Notes under the pieces: generated by a model
Told to the model about the DNA's origin: nothing
The model's input: only the letters and a program-made list of their open reading frames with translations
Database searches by the model: none
Part shown: in pieces, positions 16,322 through 24,484 of the stretch
Position numbering within the stretch: the first letter of the stretch is position 1
How the letters are laid out: every line of letters starts with the position of its first letter
Assembly: GCA_022787565.1 (NCBI GenBank)
Contig: JALFVN010000046.1
Coordinates: forward strand, 1-52,689
Source of the DNA: Clostridiales bacterium
GTDB taxonomy: Bacteria; Bacillota; Clostridia; Oscillospirales; Oscillospiraceae
DNA length: 52,689 nucleotides
Direction of reading: 5' to 3'
Made by a program: the position numbers and the translations under genes

Positions 16322-18694
16322 ATGAGCTTTTTTGAAAAATCACTGATCACGCTGGAGCTGCCGGCAGTGCTGGCAATGCTGGCCCAGCAGGCGGTGGGGG
16401 AAACAGCCAAGGAGCAGGCCCTGGCTCTTACGCCCTCCGGCGACAGGGCGGAGGTCAAGCGCCGTCTGGACGAGACCACAGCCGCCAAAACCATGATGGT
16501 GGTCCGGGGCAGCCCTTCCTTTTCCGGCGTCAAGGACGTGCGCCCCTCATTGGCCCGGGCCGATCTGGGCGGCGCGCTGAACACCCGGGAGCTGCTGGAC
16601 ATTGCAAGGGTATTGCAGTGCGCCCGGCTGGTCCGGGGCTACATTGCCGACGACACCGTGGGCAAGACCCCCATCGACTACCTGTTTTACGCCCTCCACG
16701 CCAATAAATTTTTAGAGGAGAAGATCAACACCTCCATTGTGGGCGAGGACGAGATCGCCGACGGGGCCTCCCATGAACTGGCCTCCATCCGCCGCCAGAT
16801 GCGGGCAGCGGCCTCCCGGGCAAGGGACGCTCTGCAGAAGATCATCTCCTCACCCTCCTATGCCAAGGCCCTGCAGGAGCCCATCATCACCATGCGCTCC
16901 GACCGCTTTGTGGTGCCCGTAAAGGCCGACCATAAGGGCGCGGTGCCCGGCCTTGTCCATGACGTATCCGCCTCGGGCATGACCCTCTTTATCGAGCCCA
17001 TGGCCGCTGTCAAGGCCAATAACGAGCTGCGGGAGCTGGCCGCCAAGGAAAAGCTGGAGATCGAGCGAATCCTGGCCGAGCTTTCCGCCGACTGCGCCGG
17101 ACACCGGGACGATATCGACTCAGACTATCAGGTGCTGGTGCAGCTGGACCTGATCTTTGCCAAGGCCAAGCTGTCCTACAAGCTGGACTGCCAGGAGGCA
17201 AGCCTGGAAGGGGAGGGCATCGTCCTGCGCCGGGCAAGGCACCCGCTGCTGGACCAGGCCAAGGCCGTCCCCATCGATGTGGAGCTGGGGGAGAGCTTCG
17301 ACACCTTAGTGATCACCGGCCCCAACACCGGCGGCAAAACCGTCTCCTTAAAAACTATTGGCCTTCTGTCCGCCATGAACCAGTGCGGCCTGCATATCCC
17401 CGCCGCCGACGGCAGCAGTCTGCCCGTATTCAGCCACATTCTGGCCGACATCGGCGATGAGCAGAGCATTGAGCAGAATCTCTCCACCTTCTCCGCCCAC
17501 ATGACCAACATCGTCAGCATCCTTTCTGAATGTGACGAGCACTCCCTCATCCTCTTTGACGAGCTGGGCGCGGGCACCGACCCCACCGAGGGGGCGGCTC
17601 TGGCCATCTCCATCATCGAGTACGCCCGGCAGAAGGGGGCCATGATCGCCGCCACCACCCACTACGCGGAGCTGAAGGTCTATGCCACCAACGAGAAGGG
17701 TGTACAGAACGCCTCCTGCGAGTTCGATGTGGAGACCCTGCGGCCCACCTACCACCTGCTGGTGGGCATCCCCGGCAAGTCCAACGCCTTTGCCATCTCC
17801 CGGCGCTTAGGCTTGGGGGAGGACATCATCGAGGACGCCAGAAAGCGGGTGGGCACCGAGACGGCCAGCTTTGAGGCCACTATCGAAAAGCTGGAGCAGA
17901 CCCGAAGATTGCTGGAAAAGGACCGGAACGAGGCCGCCCAGAAGCTGCGCCAGGCGGAGGAGAACGCCAAAAAGGCCGCCTTCCTCAAGGCGGAGCTGGA
18001 GGTACGGCTGGAAAAGGCAGATCAGAAATCCCGCCGGGAGGCGGAGCGGATCATTGCCGAGGCCAGAGCCACCGCCGAGGAAACCTTTGCCCAGCTGGAC
18101 GAGATGAAAAAGCACGCCAACGAAGAGGACGACGCCCAGCGCATCAACGAGGCCCGAAGCGAGCTGCGCCGCCGCCTGAACCAGTCTGCGGAGGCCCTGC
18201 GCCCGACCCCGGAGCCGGTGGAGGACAGGAAGTCCGCCCGGCCGGTGAAGGTGGGCGACACGGTGCAGATCAAGTCCATGGGCATGAAGGCCACCGTCAC
18301 GGAGATCTCCTCCGACAGGATACTGACGCTGCGGGCGGGCATAATGAATGTAACGGCCCGGGAGGACGAGGTACTGCTGATCGAAGGCAAGCCGGCGCCG
18401 GACAAAAAAACCGTATCCGCCAACAGCAGTGCCCAGCTGCGCCTGATGCATGTGGAGCCCCAGATCGACCTGCGGGGCATGGAGGCCATCGAGGCCGTCA
18501 CCGCCGCCGAGCGCTATATCGACAGCGCCGTTATGGCAAAGCTCAGCGCTGTCACCATCATCCACGGCAAGGGCACCGGCGCTCTCCGCACCGCCGTTCA
18601 GCAGATGCTCCGGCGGAACAAAGCGGTCAAATCCTTCCGTTTGGGCCGTTACGGCGAGGGCGAGACCGGCGTGACCGTTGTCGAACTGAAATAA
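16322..18694 (+). CDS. mutS2: MutS2 family ATPase/endonuclease
   Basis: A 790-residue MutS2 protein; in Firmicutes MutS2 (RqcU) rescues collided ribosomes and in other bacteria suppresses recombination. It has an N-terminal clamp and core (1-300), Walker A GPNTGGKT (about 333-340), and Walker B LILFDELGAGTDPTEGA. A long charged coiled coil follows (about 515-620). A KOW-like segment (RPVKVGDTVQIKS) comes next, then a C-terminal Smr nuclease domain (about 712-790) with LRGMEAIEA and IIHGKGTGAL. The mismatch-recognition domain of MutS1 is absent, as expected. It stands alone between a repeat gap and ptsH. Confidence 0.95.
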   Translation: MSFFEKSLITLELPAVLAMLAQQAVGETAKEQALALTPSGDRAEVKRRLDETTAAKTMMVVRGSPSFSGVKDVRPSLARADLGGALNTRELLDIARVLQCARLVRGYIADDTVGKTPIDYLFYALHANKFLEEKINTSIVGEDEIADGASHELASIRRQMRAAASRARDALQKIISSPSYAKALQEPIITMRSDRFVVPVKADHKGAVPGLVHDVSASGMTLFIEPMAAVKANNELRELAAKEKLEIERILAELSADCAGHRDDIDSDYQVLVQLDLIFAKAKLSYKLDCQEASLEGEGIVLRRARHPLLDQAKAVPIDVELGESFDTLVITGPNTGGKTVSLKTIGLLSAMNQCGLHIPAADGSSLPVFSHILADIGDEQSIEQNLSTFSAHMTNIVSILSECDEHSLILFDELGAGTDPTEGAALAISIIEYARQKGAMIAATTHYAELKVYATNEKGVQNASCEFDVETLRPTYHLLVGIPGKSNAFAISRRLGLGEDIIEDARKRVGTETASFEATIEKLEQTRRLLEKDRNEAAQKLRQAEENAKKAAFLKAELEVRLEKADQKSRREAERIIAEARATAEETFAQLDEMKKHANEEDDAQRINEARSELRRRLNQSAEALRPTPEPVEDRKSARPVKVGDTVQIKSMGMKATVTEISSDRILTLRAGIMNVTAREDEVLLIEGKPAPDKKTVSANSSAQLRLMHVEPQIDLRGMEAIEAVTAAERYIDSAVMAKLSAVTIIHGKGTGALRTAVQQMLRRNKAVKSFRLGRYGEGETGVTVVELK

Positions 18695-18828
18695 AATTCG
18701 TGTTAAGCAGCTGCAAGAAATGTGAAAAACAACAAATTGGACGAAATCGGTTGACGATTGACTTAAAATTTGTTAAGGTATGGGAGTACCGAAAAGTACA
18801 TCTTGTATAAAAATGAGGAGTGGCGAGT

Positions 18829-19092
18829 ATGATAACCAAAGAGGTAGTCATTAACAATCAGGTAGGTCTTCATGCCAGACCCGCGACTTTCTTCATTCAG
18901 AAAGCCAATGAGTTCAAGAGCAGCATCTGGGTCGAGAAAGAAGAAAGACGCGTAAACGCAAAGAGCCTTCTGGGCGTTCTGTCCCTGGGCATCGTTAAGG
19001 GTACGACAGTAACCATCATTGCCGACGGCGCAGATGAAGATGCTGCCATCGCAACCCTGTCCGAACTCATAGATTCCGACTTTTCCGAGTGA
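18829..19092 (+). CDS. ptsH: HPr phosphocarrier protein
   Basis: Phosphotransferase-system carrier. With the start at ATG 18829 (GAGGAG 8 bases upstream) the active-site His falls exactly at residue 15 (GLHARPA). The regulatory Ser falls at residue 46 (AKSLLGVLSLG), as in Gram-positive HPr. The length of 87 residues is standard. An open frame to GTG 18820 exists but overlaps the ribosome site. No ptsI is adjacent, which is common in this group. Upstream, TTGACG (18751-18756) with a poor -10 17 bp later may be its promoter. Ser46 suggests HPr kinase control (inference). Confidence 0.93.
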   Translation: MITKEVVINNQVGLHARPATFFIQKANEFKSSIWVEKEERRVNAKSLLGVLSLGIVKGTTVTIIADGADEDAAIATLSELIDSDFSE

Positions 19093-19118
19093 TTTTAAAA
19101 GAAAACCACTTACTTACA

Positions 19119-19326
19119 GGGGCGTGTGAAAACACGCCCCTTAGGTCGTAAACAAACCTATCGGCATTGTACAGATATGCTTGGGGAGAGTGCAGAGAGG
19201 GGACGGGAGTCCCCTTTCTGCGTTCAATCCAACGCTTATGCAGAGGTGTTGGATCAATACTTCTGCATAAGCCCTCAAAGCGTCGAACTCTGCCGACGCT
19301 TTGAGGGGCGTGTGTATACACGCCCC
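19119..19326. repeat. Segment bounded by two GGGGCGTGT hairpins
   Basis: Hairpins with identical 9-base arms, GGGGCGTGT and ACACGCCCC, lie at 19119-19140 and 19305-19326. Between them are further inverted repeats: GAGGGGAC/GTCCCCTTT near 19196-19216, GCTTATGCAGA/TCTGCATAAGC across 19230-19272, and AAAGCGTCG/CGACGCTTT near 19278-19302. No coding sequence is evident. The first hairpin may help end ptsH transcription but lacks a T run. Confidence 0.65.
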
Positions 19327-19380
19327 TATTTTCAGGTATAAAGGAATGGTGAACAGTGAATAAGTGTTCGTCCTTTACTT

Positions 19381-19408
19381 CTTCACTCTTCACTCTTCAC
19401 TCTTCACT
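19381..19408. repeat. Four tandem copies of CTTCACT
   Basis: A 7-base unit repeated four times just before the EamA gene (start 19427). Copy number could vary by slippage. It is read through by an open frame that extends upstream of the likely start, but that extension has no ribosome site. Confidence 0.85.
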
Positions 19409-19426
19409 AATTCTACTGAGGCATTT

Positions 19427-20290
19427 ATGAAAAAAGAAAACAAAGCCATCATTGAAATGCTGCTCTGCGCCACGCTGTGGAGCATTGCGGGGATCATCAT
19501 CAAGCTGCTGCCCTGGAACGGCTTTGCCGTGGCGGGGCTGCGCTCCCTCATCGCCGGGGCCACCATCGGCGTGTATATGCTGATCAAAAAAATTCACCTC
19601 GTGCTGAACCGCCGCACGCTCATTTCCGGGCTCTTCACCGGCTGTGTCTACACCTGCTTTGTGCTGGCAAACAAGCTGACCACGGCGGCCAACGCCATCG
19701 TGCTCCAGTTCACGGCCCCGGTGTTTATCGTCATCTTCTCCGCCGCCTTTCTCAAGGCGAAGATCCGCCGTGCGGACCTGGCCGTGGTGCTGCTGACCCT
19801 TGTGGGCATCGCCCTCTTTTTCCTTGACCAGCTCAAGCCCGGCTATATTCTGGGCAACTGCGTGGCCATCGCCGCGGGCATGTTCATGGCCGGCATGTTT
19901 GTCATGGTGGGCGAACAGGAGGGGGACGAGCGCTTCAGCACCATCGCCATCGGCCAGTTTCTGACCTTTTTGATCGGCCTGCCCTTTATCATCGCCACAA
20001 AGCCGGTTATCAACCCCACAACCACCTTGTGTATCCTGACTCTGGGCATTTTCCAGCTGGGCATCGCCTATATCCTGTATGTGAAAGCCAGTATCTACTG
20101 TCCGCCGCTGGCCTGCAGCCTGCTCAGCGCGGTGGAGCCGCTGTTAAACCCGGTATGGGTCCTTCTCTTCAACGGGGAGCGGCCCGGCATATTCGCCCTG
20201 ATCGGCAGCGTGATCGTCATCGTGTCCATCACGGTCTGGTGCATTTTCGGCAAGGAAAAGGCGGTAAGTACGGGGGAAAACCATGCCTGA
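19427..20290 (+). CDS. EamA/DMT family transporter
   Basis: Drug/metabolite-transporter superfamily protein of 287 residues with about ten hydrophobic helices in two EamA repeats. Repeat one covers roughly residues 8-135 (LLCATLWSIAGIIIKLLPWN). Repeat two covers about 145-275, with SLLSAVEPLLNPVWVLLF near the end, the usual DMT motif. The start is ATG 19427; the open frame extends back to 19364 through CTTCACT repeats but only the ATG has a plausible GAGG site. The substrate is unknown. Its last 8 bases overlap uvrC, so the two are co-transcribed. Confidence 0.85.
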   Translation: MKKENKAIIEMLLCATLWSIAGIIIKLLPWNGFAVAGLRSLIAGATIGVYMLIKKIHLVLNRRTLISGLFTGCVYTCFVLANKLTTAANAIVLQFTAPVFIVIFSAAFLKAKIRRADLAVVLLTLVGIALFFLDQLKPGYILGNCVAIAAGMFMAGMFVMVGEQEGDERFSTIAIGQFLTFLIGLPFIIATKPVINPTTTLCILTLGIFQLGIAYILYVKASIYCPPLACSLLSAVEPLLNPVWVLLFNGERPGIFALIGSVIVIVSITVWCIFGKEKAVSTGENHA

Positions 20291-22139
20291 AAGCCTGAGA
20301 GAAAAAGCCAATAACCTGCCCCTGCTCCCCGGCGTGTACATCATGCTGGACCGGCAGGGCCAGGTCATCTATGTGGGCAAGGCCAAAAAGCTGAAAAACC
20401 GGGTCAGCAGCTATTTCCACGGCGAACACCTGCCCAAGGTGCAGGCCATGGTGGACAAGGTGGCGGATTTCAACGTCATCGTTGCCGGCAGCGAGTTTGA
20501 GGCTCTGGTGCTGGAAAACTCCCTCATCAAGCGGCACAAGCCCCACTACAACATCCTCCTGAAGGATGACAAGGGCTACCCCTTCATCCGGGTGGACATG
20601 AAAAGCGAATACCCCGCCATGACCCTTGTGAGCAGGGCGGGAAAGGACGGGGCAAAATATTTCGGCCCCTACGGCGGCCGGAGCCAGACCCGGGACATCA
20701 TCAGCACCATCAGCAAGGCTCTGCTGCTGCCGGACTGCTCCCGCAAATTTCCCCGGGATATCGGCAAGGAGCGCCCCTGCCTGAATTACCACATGGGCAG
20801 CTGCGCGGGCTGGTGCCTGAAGGACAGCTCCGCCGAGGACTACCGCCGCAGTATGCAGCAGGCAGTGCTCATTCTGGAGGGCAAGAGCAATGAACTGATG
20901 GAGGAGCTGAAGGGCCAGATGGAGCAGGCGGCGGAGGAGCTGCGCTTTGAACGGGCGGCAGAGCTCCGGGACCGGCTCCGGGCCATCGAGCGGCTTGCCA
21001 ACCGCCAGCGGGTCATTTCCACTGCCTTTGCGGACACCGACGCCGTGGGCTTCTGCCGGGGGGCCAAAAGCTGCTTTACGGTGCTCCATTTTGTGGACGG
21101 CGACCTGGTGGGCAAGGACGTGGAGATGATGGACGAGCCCATCGAGGAGGACAGCGAGGCCATCTCCGATCTGGTGCGCCAGTATTTCACCGCCCACCGG
21201 GGCGGCTGGCCCAAGTCCATTCTGCTGCCCTGCGAGATCGAGGACCGGCAGGAGCTGGAGGAGCTTTTAAGCGAGACCGCCGGCAGGCGGGTATATATCG
21301 AGGTACCCAAAAGGGGGGAGCGGCTGCGGCTCATCGAGAGCGCGGCATTGAACGCCAGGGAGGAGATCCAGCGGCGTACCACCGCCGCCCAGCGGCGCTC
21401 CAAGACCCTGGAGTGGCTGCAAAAGGCCCTGGAGCTGAAAAATTTTCCGGAGCGGATCGAGGCTTTTGACGTGTCCAATCTGGGCGACACGGGCATCGTG
21501 GCTGCCATGACCGTCCATGTGGACGGCAAGCCCCTGAAACGGGATTACCGTAAATTCCGCATGAAGGAACTGCAGGGCCAGGACGACTATGCCAGCATGT
21601 ATCAGGCAGTGTACCGGCGCTTCAAGCACTATGCAGAGGGGGACGAAAAGTTTTCTCCTTTGCCGGATCTGCTGCTGATCGACGGCGGGGACCGGCACGC
21701 CTCCGTTGCCCTGGAGGCCATGGAGGCGCTGGATATCCGCGTGCCGGTGTTCGGCATGGTGAAGGACGACCGGCACCGCACAAGGGCCTTGATCACCCCC
21801 GACGGGCGGGAGATCGGCATCAGCGGCAATCAGGCCGTATTCGCCCTGGTGGGCGGCATACAGGAGGAGACCCACCGATTTGCCATCGAGTATCAGCGCT
21901 CCCTGCGCAGCGAGGCCTACGGCTCCAGTCTGGACAAGATCCCCGGCGTGGGCGCAAAGCGGCGGGACGATCTGATCAAATATTTTAAATCCGTAAAGGC
22001 CATCCGGGCCGCAAGCCTTGAGCAGCTGCGGCTGGTGGTGCCGAAAAATACGGCCCGGGCCGTATATGATTATTTCAACAGGAAAGAGAGTGAAGACCAA
22101 TGCGCGTCATCACCGGAACGGCAAGAGGAAGAAAACTGA
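20283..22139 (+). CDS. uvrC: Excinuclease ABC subunit C (UvrC)
   Basis: Makes both incisions in nucleotide excision repair with UvrA and UvrB. The GIY-YIG nuclease domain is at the N-terminus (GVYIMLDRQGQVIYVGKAKK, about residues 15-36). A UVR motif for UvrB binding lies near 200-235. The RNase H-like second nuclease follows, with EAFDVSNLGDTGIVAAMTV and LLIDGG supplying acidic residues. The C-terminal helix-hairpin-helix pair is IPGVGAKRRDDLIKYF. At 618 residues it is full length. It overlaps EamA by 8 bases and rsmD by 40 bases. Confidence 0.95.
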   Translation: MPESLREKANNLPLLPGVYIMLDRQGQVIYVGKAKKLKNRVSSYFHGEHLPKVQAMVDKVADFNVIVAGSEFEALVLENSLIKRHKPHYNILLKDDKGYPFIRVDMKSEYPAMTLVSRAGKDGAKYFGPYGGRSQTRDIISTISKALLLPDCSRKFPRDIGKERPCLNYHMGSCAGWCLKDSSAEDYRRSMQQAVLILEGKSNELMEELKGQMEQAAEELRFERAAELRDRLRAIERLANRQRVISTAFADTDAVGFCRGAKSCFTVLHFVDGDLVGKDVEMMDEPIEEDSEAISDLVRQYFTAHRGGWPKSILLPCEIEDRQELEELLSETAGRRVYIEVPKRGERLRLIESAALNAREEIQRRTTAAQRRSKTLEWLQKALELKNFPERIEAFDVSNLGDTGIVAAMTVHVDGKPLKRDYRKFRMKELQGQDDYASMYQAVYRRFKHYAEGDEKFSPLPDLLLIDGGDRHASVALEAMEALDIRVPVFGMVKDDRHRTRALITPDGREIGISGNQAVFALVGGIQEETHRFAIEYQRSLRSEAYGSSLDKIPGVGAKRRDDLIKYFKSVKAIRAASLEQLRLVVPKNTARAVYDYFNRKESEDQCASSPERQEEEN

Positions 22140-22642
22140 AAACCCCGGATAATTACGACATCCGCCCCACCACGGACAATGTGAAGGAGTCTGTGTTCAA
22201 CATCATCCAGTTCGATATTGAGGGCAGAAAGGTGCTGGACCTGTTCGCGGGCACCGGCCAGCTGGGCATCGAATGTCTCAGCCGGGGCGCGGAGAGCGCA
22301 GTGTTCGTGGATAAGGACCGGGACGCCATCCGGATCGTGAAGGAAAACCTGAAGCTCTGCGGCTTGAAGGGCACCGTGGTGCAGGAAGACGCTCTCAGCT
22401 TTCTCCGTCACTGCGGCAGGTTCGATATTCTCTTCGTGGATCCGCCCTACGACTCAAATTTGTATGAATCTGTGCTGGAAACCGTCAAATTGGTTGACAT
22501 ATTGTCGGAAGGTGGTATAATATTATGCGAAGCGCGCCGTGACAGGGCGCTTCCTGAAATGACCCCGCCGTACAGGAAAAAGAAAGAATATGTCTACGGC
22601 AAGGTCAAGCTATGCCTGTATACCAAGGAGAGCACTTCATGA
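22100..22642 (+). CDS. rsmD: 16S rRNA (guanine-966 N2)-methyltransferase RsmD
   Basis: Methylates G966 (E. coli numbering) of 16S rRNA using S-adenosylmethionine. Features: N-terminal RVITGTARGRKLKTP, the RPTTDNVKESVFNI block, SAM motif VLDLFAGTGQLGIE (about 44-57) and catalytic DPPY (about 113-116). The length of 180 is typical. It starts inside the end of uvrC (40-base overlap). Its 3' third carries a perfect promoter for coaD. The stop overlaps the coaD ATG. Confidence 0.94.
   Translation: MRVITGTARGRKLKTPDNYDIRPTTDNVKESVFNIIQFDIEGRKVLDLFAGTGQLGIECLSRGAESAVFVDKDRDAIRIVKENLKLCGLKGTVVQEDALSFLRHCGRFDILFVDPPYDSNLYESVLETVKLVDILSEGGIILCEARRDRALPEMTPPYRKKKEYVYGKVKLCLYTKESTS
22494..22521 (+). promoter_or_regulatory. 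Consensus promoter inside rsmD, driving coaD
   Basis: TTGACA (22494-22499), a 16-bp spacer and TATAAT (22516-22521), with TGG directly before the -10. Both hexamers are perfect although they lie in coding sequence (codons of KLVDILSEGGIIL). The start would be near 22528, about 110 bases before the coaD ATG. Confidence 0.8.
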
Positions 22643-23139
22643 GGACCGCCATCTGCCCGGGAAGCTTTGACCCCATCACGCTGGGGCACCTGAACATTAT
22701 CCGCCGCTGCACCAAGATTTTTGACCGTGTCGTGGTGTGTATCATGGTCAACTCCACAAAGACTTCACCCATGTTTTCCGTTGAGGAGCGGGTGGACATG
22801 GTCAAGCGGGTGGTATCCCGGTTCCCCAACGTAACGGTGGATTTCTCAGACGGGCTTCTGGCGGAGTACGCAAGGCAGTTTGAGGGCGCGGTAGTGGTCA
22901 AGGGGCTGCGCGCCGCTTCCGACTTTGAGTATGAATTCCAGATGGATCTGATCAACAAAAACATCAATCCCCAGCTGGAGACCATGTTCCTTACCGCCAG
23001 CGGAAAGTATACCTTCCTCAGCTCCTCCGTTGTGCGTGAAATGGCAAGATACGGAGCGGACCTCACGGGCCTTGTGCCGGAGGAGATCAAATCCGAAATA
23101 GAAATAAAAGCTAAGCAATGGAGGCGGAACAATGGATAA
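22639..23139 (+). CDS. coaD: Phosphopantetheine adenylyltransferase CoaD
   Basis: Penultimate enzyme of coenzyme A synthesis: adds AMP from ATP to 4'-phosphopantetheine. The nucleotidyltransferase motif PGSFDPITLGHLNII contains the TxGH element (Thr14, His17). The distal motif is FLSSSVVRE. The start is ATG 22639, 8 bases after AAGGAG, giving 166 residues; an upstream in-frame ATG at 22612 has no ribosome site. It overlaps rsmD by 4 bases and the next gene by 8. Both read-through from uvrC-rsmD and an internal promoter should supply transcript. Confidence 0.95.
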   Translation: MRTAICPGSFDPITLGHLNIIRRCTKIFDRVVVCIMVNSTKTSPMFSVEERVDMVKRVVSRFPNVTVDFSDGLLAEYARQFEGAVVVKGLRAASDFEYEFQMDLINKNINPQLETMFLTASGKYTFLSSSVVREMARYGADLTGLVPEEIKSEIEIKAKQWRRNNG

Positions 23140-23614
23140 TAACGATATCATCGAGCTGCTTGACATCCTTTACGGCATGGTAACGGAAGCCTGGGGCGTA
23201 CCTCTTGGCGCCGACAAATGTATTATTGAGCGGGAAAAGGCCATTGAGATCATCAACGATATCAAAGCCAATCTGCCCTCCGCCCTTGCAGAGGCAAAGC
23301 GCCTTGTGGCGGCCAGAGACGAGTTTATCGGCAATGCCAAGCGTGAGGCCGAGGCTCTCCGCAAGAGCGCGGAGGAGAAGGCCCGCGCCATGGTGGAGGA
23401 GCAGGAGGTCGTCCGCGTGGCCCGCACCCGCAGTGCGGAGATGATCGCCTCTGCCGAGGCCAAGTCCAACGAGCTGCGCCGGGTGGCCAGCGAATATGTG
23501 GACGACATCATGCGCCAGGCCGAGGAGAGCATGAGCGCTGCTCTCAGCACCATTCAGGCCTCCCACAACGCCTTCAAGACCGCCGGCGGTGCCAAGCCCG
23601 GCGAGAAGAAATAA
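23132..23614 (+). CDS. Coiled-coil protein, ATP-synthase subunit H/b-like, unknown function
   Basis: A 160-residue protein, soluble by appearance. It has a conserved-looking N-terminal 45 residues (IIELLDILYGMVTEAWGVPL). After that comes a long Ala/Glu/Arg-rich helix (about 50-140) with heptad character, resembling the stalk subunits of V- and F-type ATPases. Databases often call such proteins 'ATPase' on that basis, but no ATPase motif is visible. The tail is basic and flexible. It overlaps coaD by 8 bases and ends before a clear terminator. A DivIVA-like or scaffold role near the division cluster is possible but speculative. Confidence 0.75.
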   Translation: MDNNDIIELLDILYGMVTEAWGVPLGADKCIIEREKAIEIINDIKANLPSALAEAKRLVAARDEFIGNAKREAEALRKSAEEKARAMVEEQEVVRVARTRSAEMIASAEAKSNELRRVASEYVDDIMRQAEESMSAALSTIQASHNAFKTAGGAKPGEKK

Positions 23615-23635
23615 GTAGAATAAGGTTTACTTAAG

Positions 23636-23664
23636 GAGAACAGGTTTTGCCTGTTCTCTTTTTT
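23636..23664 (+). terminator. Intrinsic terminator of the EamA-uvrC-rsmD-coaD operon
   Basis: Perfect 9-base arms GAGAACAGG and CCTGTTCTC flank a TTTTG loop and are followed by six Ts. It lies 22 bases after the stop of the coiled-coil gene. Confidence 0.92.
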
Positions 23665-23691
23665 GTACCTTTTTTTGGGTACTTCAGCAAG

Positions 23692-23860
23692 CGGGCGATT
23701 CGTGAATCGCCCCTACGGTTGTGTTCCGGGCTGCGCCGGTGTTATGGGCTGCGCCCTGTAGGGGCCGGCGTCCCCGACGGCCCGTGTGGGACGCGGTCGG
23801 AAACCGGAGGGACACCTCATCCGGTCCTTCGGGCCACCTTCCCCTCAAGGGGAAGGCAGT
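23692..23860. repeat. Dispersed repeats between coaD operon and mraZ
   Basis: A GGGCGATTCGTGAATCGCCC palindrome with CCTACGG tail (23692-23718) is followed by the GGGGCCGGCGTCCCCGACGG element (23731-23803). After them is a CCTTCCCC/GGGGAAGG hairpin (about 23831-23848). The first two occur in the same order and orientation as parts of the 10715-10945 region. No gene is visible here. Confidence 0.75.
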
Positions 23861-23971
23861 GAATAGTGAGGGGTTTTGCTCCTGAATTGTAGCAATGGAG
23901 AAGGGGAGAAACTATATCTTGTGGTCTGAAAAAATGGCAAAAAATACAAGAAAAATGACAAAAAGTTTCTC

Positions 23972-24000
23972 TTGATTTTTATGTTAACTCCCCCTATAAT
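23972..24000 (+). promoter_or_regulatory. Promoter of the mraZ division/cell-wall cluster
   Basis: -35 TTGATT (23972-23977), a 17-bp spacer and a perfect -10 TATAAT (23995-24000). It sits in an AT-rich tract 68 bases before mraZ and directly upstream of the putative MraZ boxes. Confidence 0.8.
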
Positions 24001-24012
24001 GATGTCACAAGG

Positions 24013-24042
24013 TGGTTTGAAGTGGTGGAAAATGGAGCAAAA
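24013..24042 (+). promoter_or_regulatory. Putative MraZ operator: three TGG repeats at 10-bp spacing
   Basis: TGG occurs at 24013, 24023 and 24033, each starting a 10-base unit ending in A-rich sequence (TGGTTTGAAG, TGGTGGAAAA, TGGAGCAAAA). Known MraZ operators are TGG-containing direct repeats with about one helical turn spacing just downstream of the mra promoter. Autorepression by MraZ is therefore likely (inference). Confidence 0.65.
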
Positions 24043-24067
24043 AACCACAGAAACGGGGGCGTAGTCC

Positions 24068-24484
24068 ATGACAGGTGAATACCAGCACTCGCTGGACAAT
24101 AAGGGAAGACTTTTTATACCCGCCAAGCTCAGAGACGAGCTGGGCGAGGTATTTTTCATCACACTGTCCATGGAACGCTGCCTCTGCGCCTACAGCGCGG
24201 AAAACTGGAAGGCTTTTTCGGACAAGGTCAGCGCCATGCCCTATGTAAAGCAGCGGAAAATGCGGCCTCTCTTTGCCCACGCCGCGCGCTGCGAGCTGGA
24301 CAGCCAGGGCCGCGCCCTGATCCCACAGAATCTGCGGGAATACGCGGGCCTGGTGAAGAGCGTCACCGTGGTAGGCTGCAATAACCACGCGGAGCTCTGG
24401 GACAGCGACGCCTGGAATGCCATCTTTGAAGAGGAGACCACCCCTGAAAATATTGCCGCAGTGATGGAGGAACTGGAATTCTGA
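24068..24484 (+). CDS. mraZ: Transcriptional regulator MraZ
   Basis: First gene of the dcw cluster and its DNA-binding autorepressor. The two AbrB-like repeats are visible: HSLDNKGRLFIPAKLRDEL near the N-terminus and CELDSQGRALIPQNLREYAG near residue 75, each with the conserved Asp-x-x-x-Arg. The length of 138 is normal. The ATG is preceded by a weak GGGGGCG site. Promoter and TGG boxes lie immediately upstream. The stop overlaps the rsmH ATG. Confidence 0.95.
   Translation: MTGEYQHSLDNKGRLFIPAKLRDELGEVFFITLSMERCLCAYSAENWKAFSDKVSAMPYVKQRKMRPLFAHAARCELDSQGRALIPQNLREYAGLVKSVTVVGCNNHAELWDSDAWNAIFEEETTPENIAAVMEELEF

Noticed and set aside
18751-18779. ptsH promoter TTGACG-17-TAAGGT
   Set aside because: The -10 matches consensus at only three positions; too weak to list as its own feature.
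19119-19140. Intrinsic terminator after ptsH
   Set aside because: The hairpin is strong but followed by TTAGGTCG, with no T run; the same hairpin recurs at 19305, so it is better treated as a repeat.
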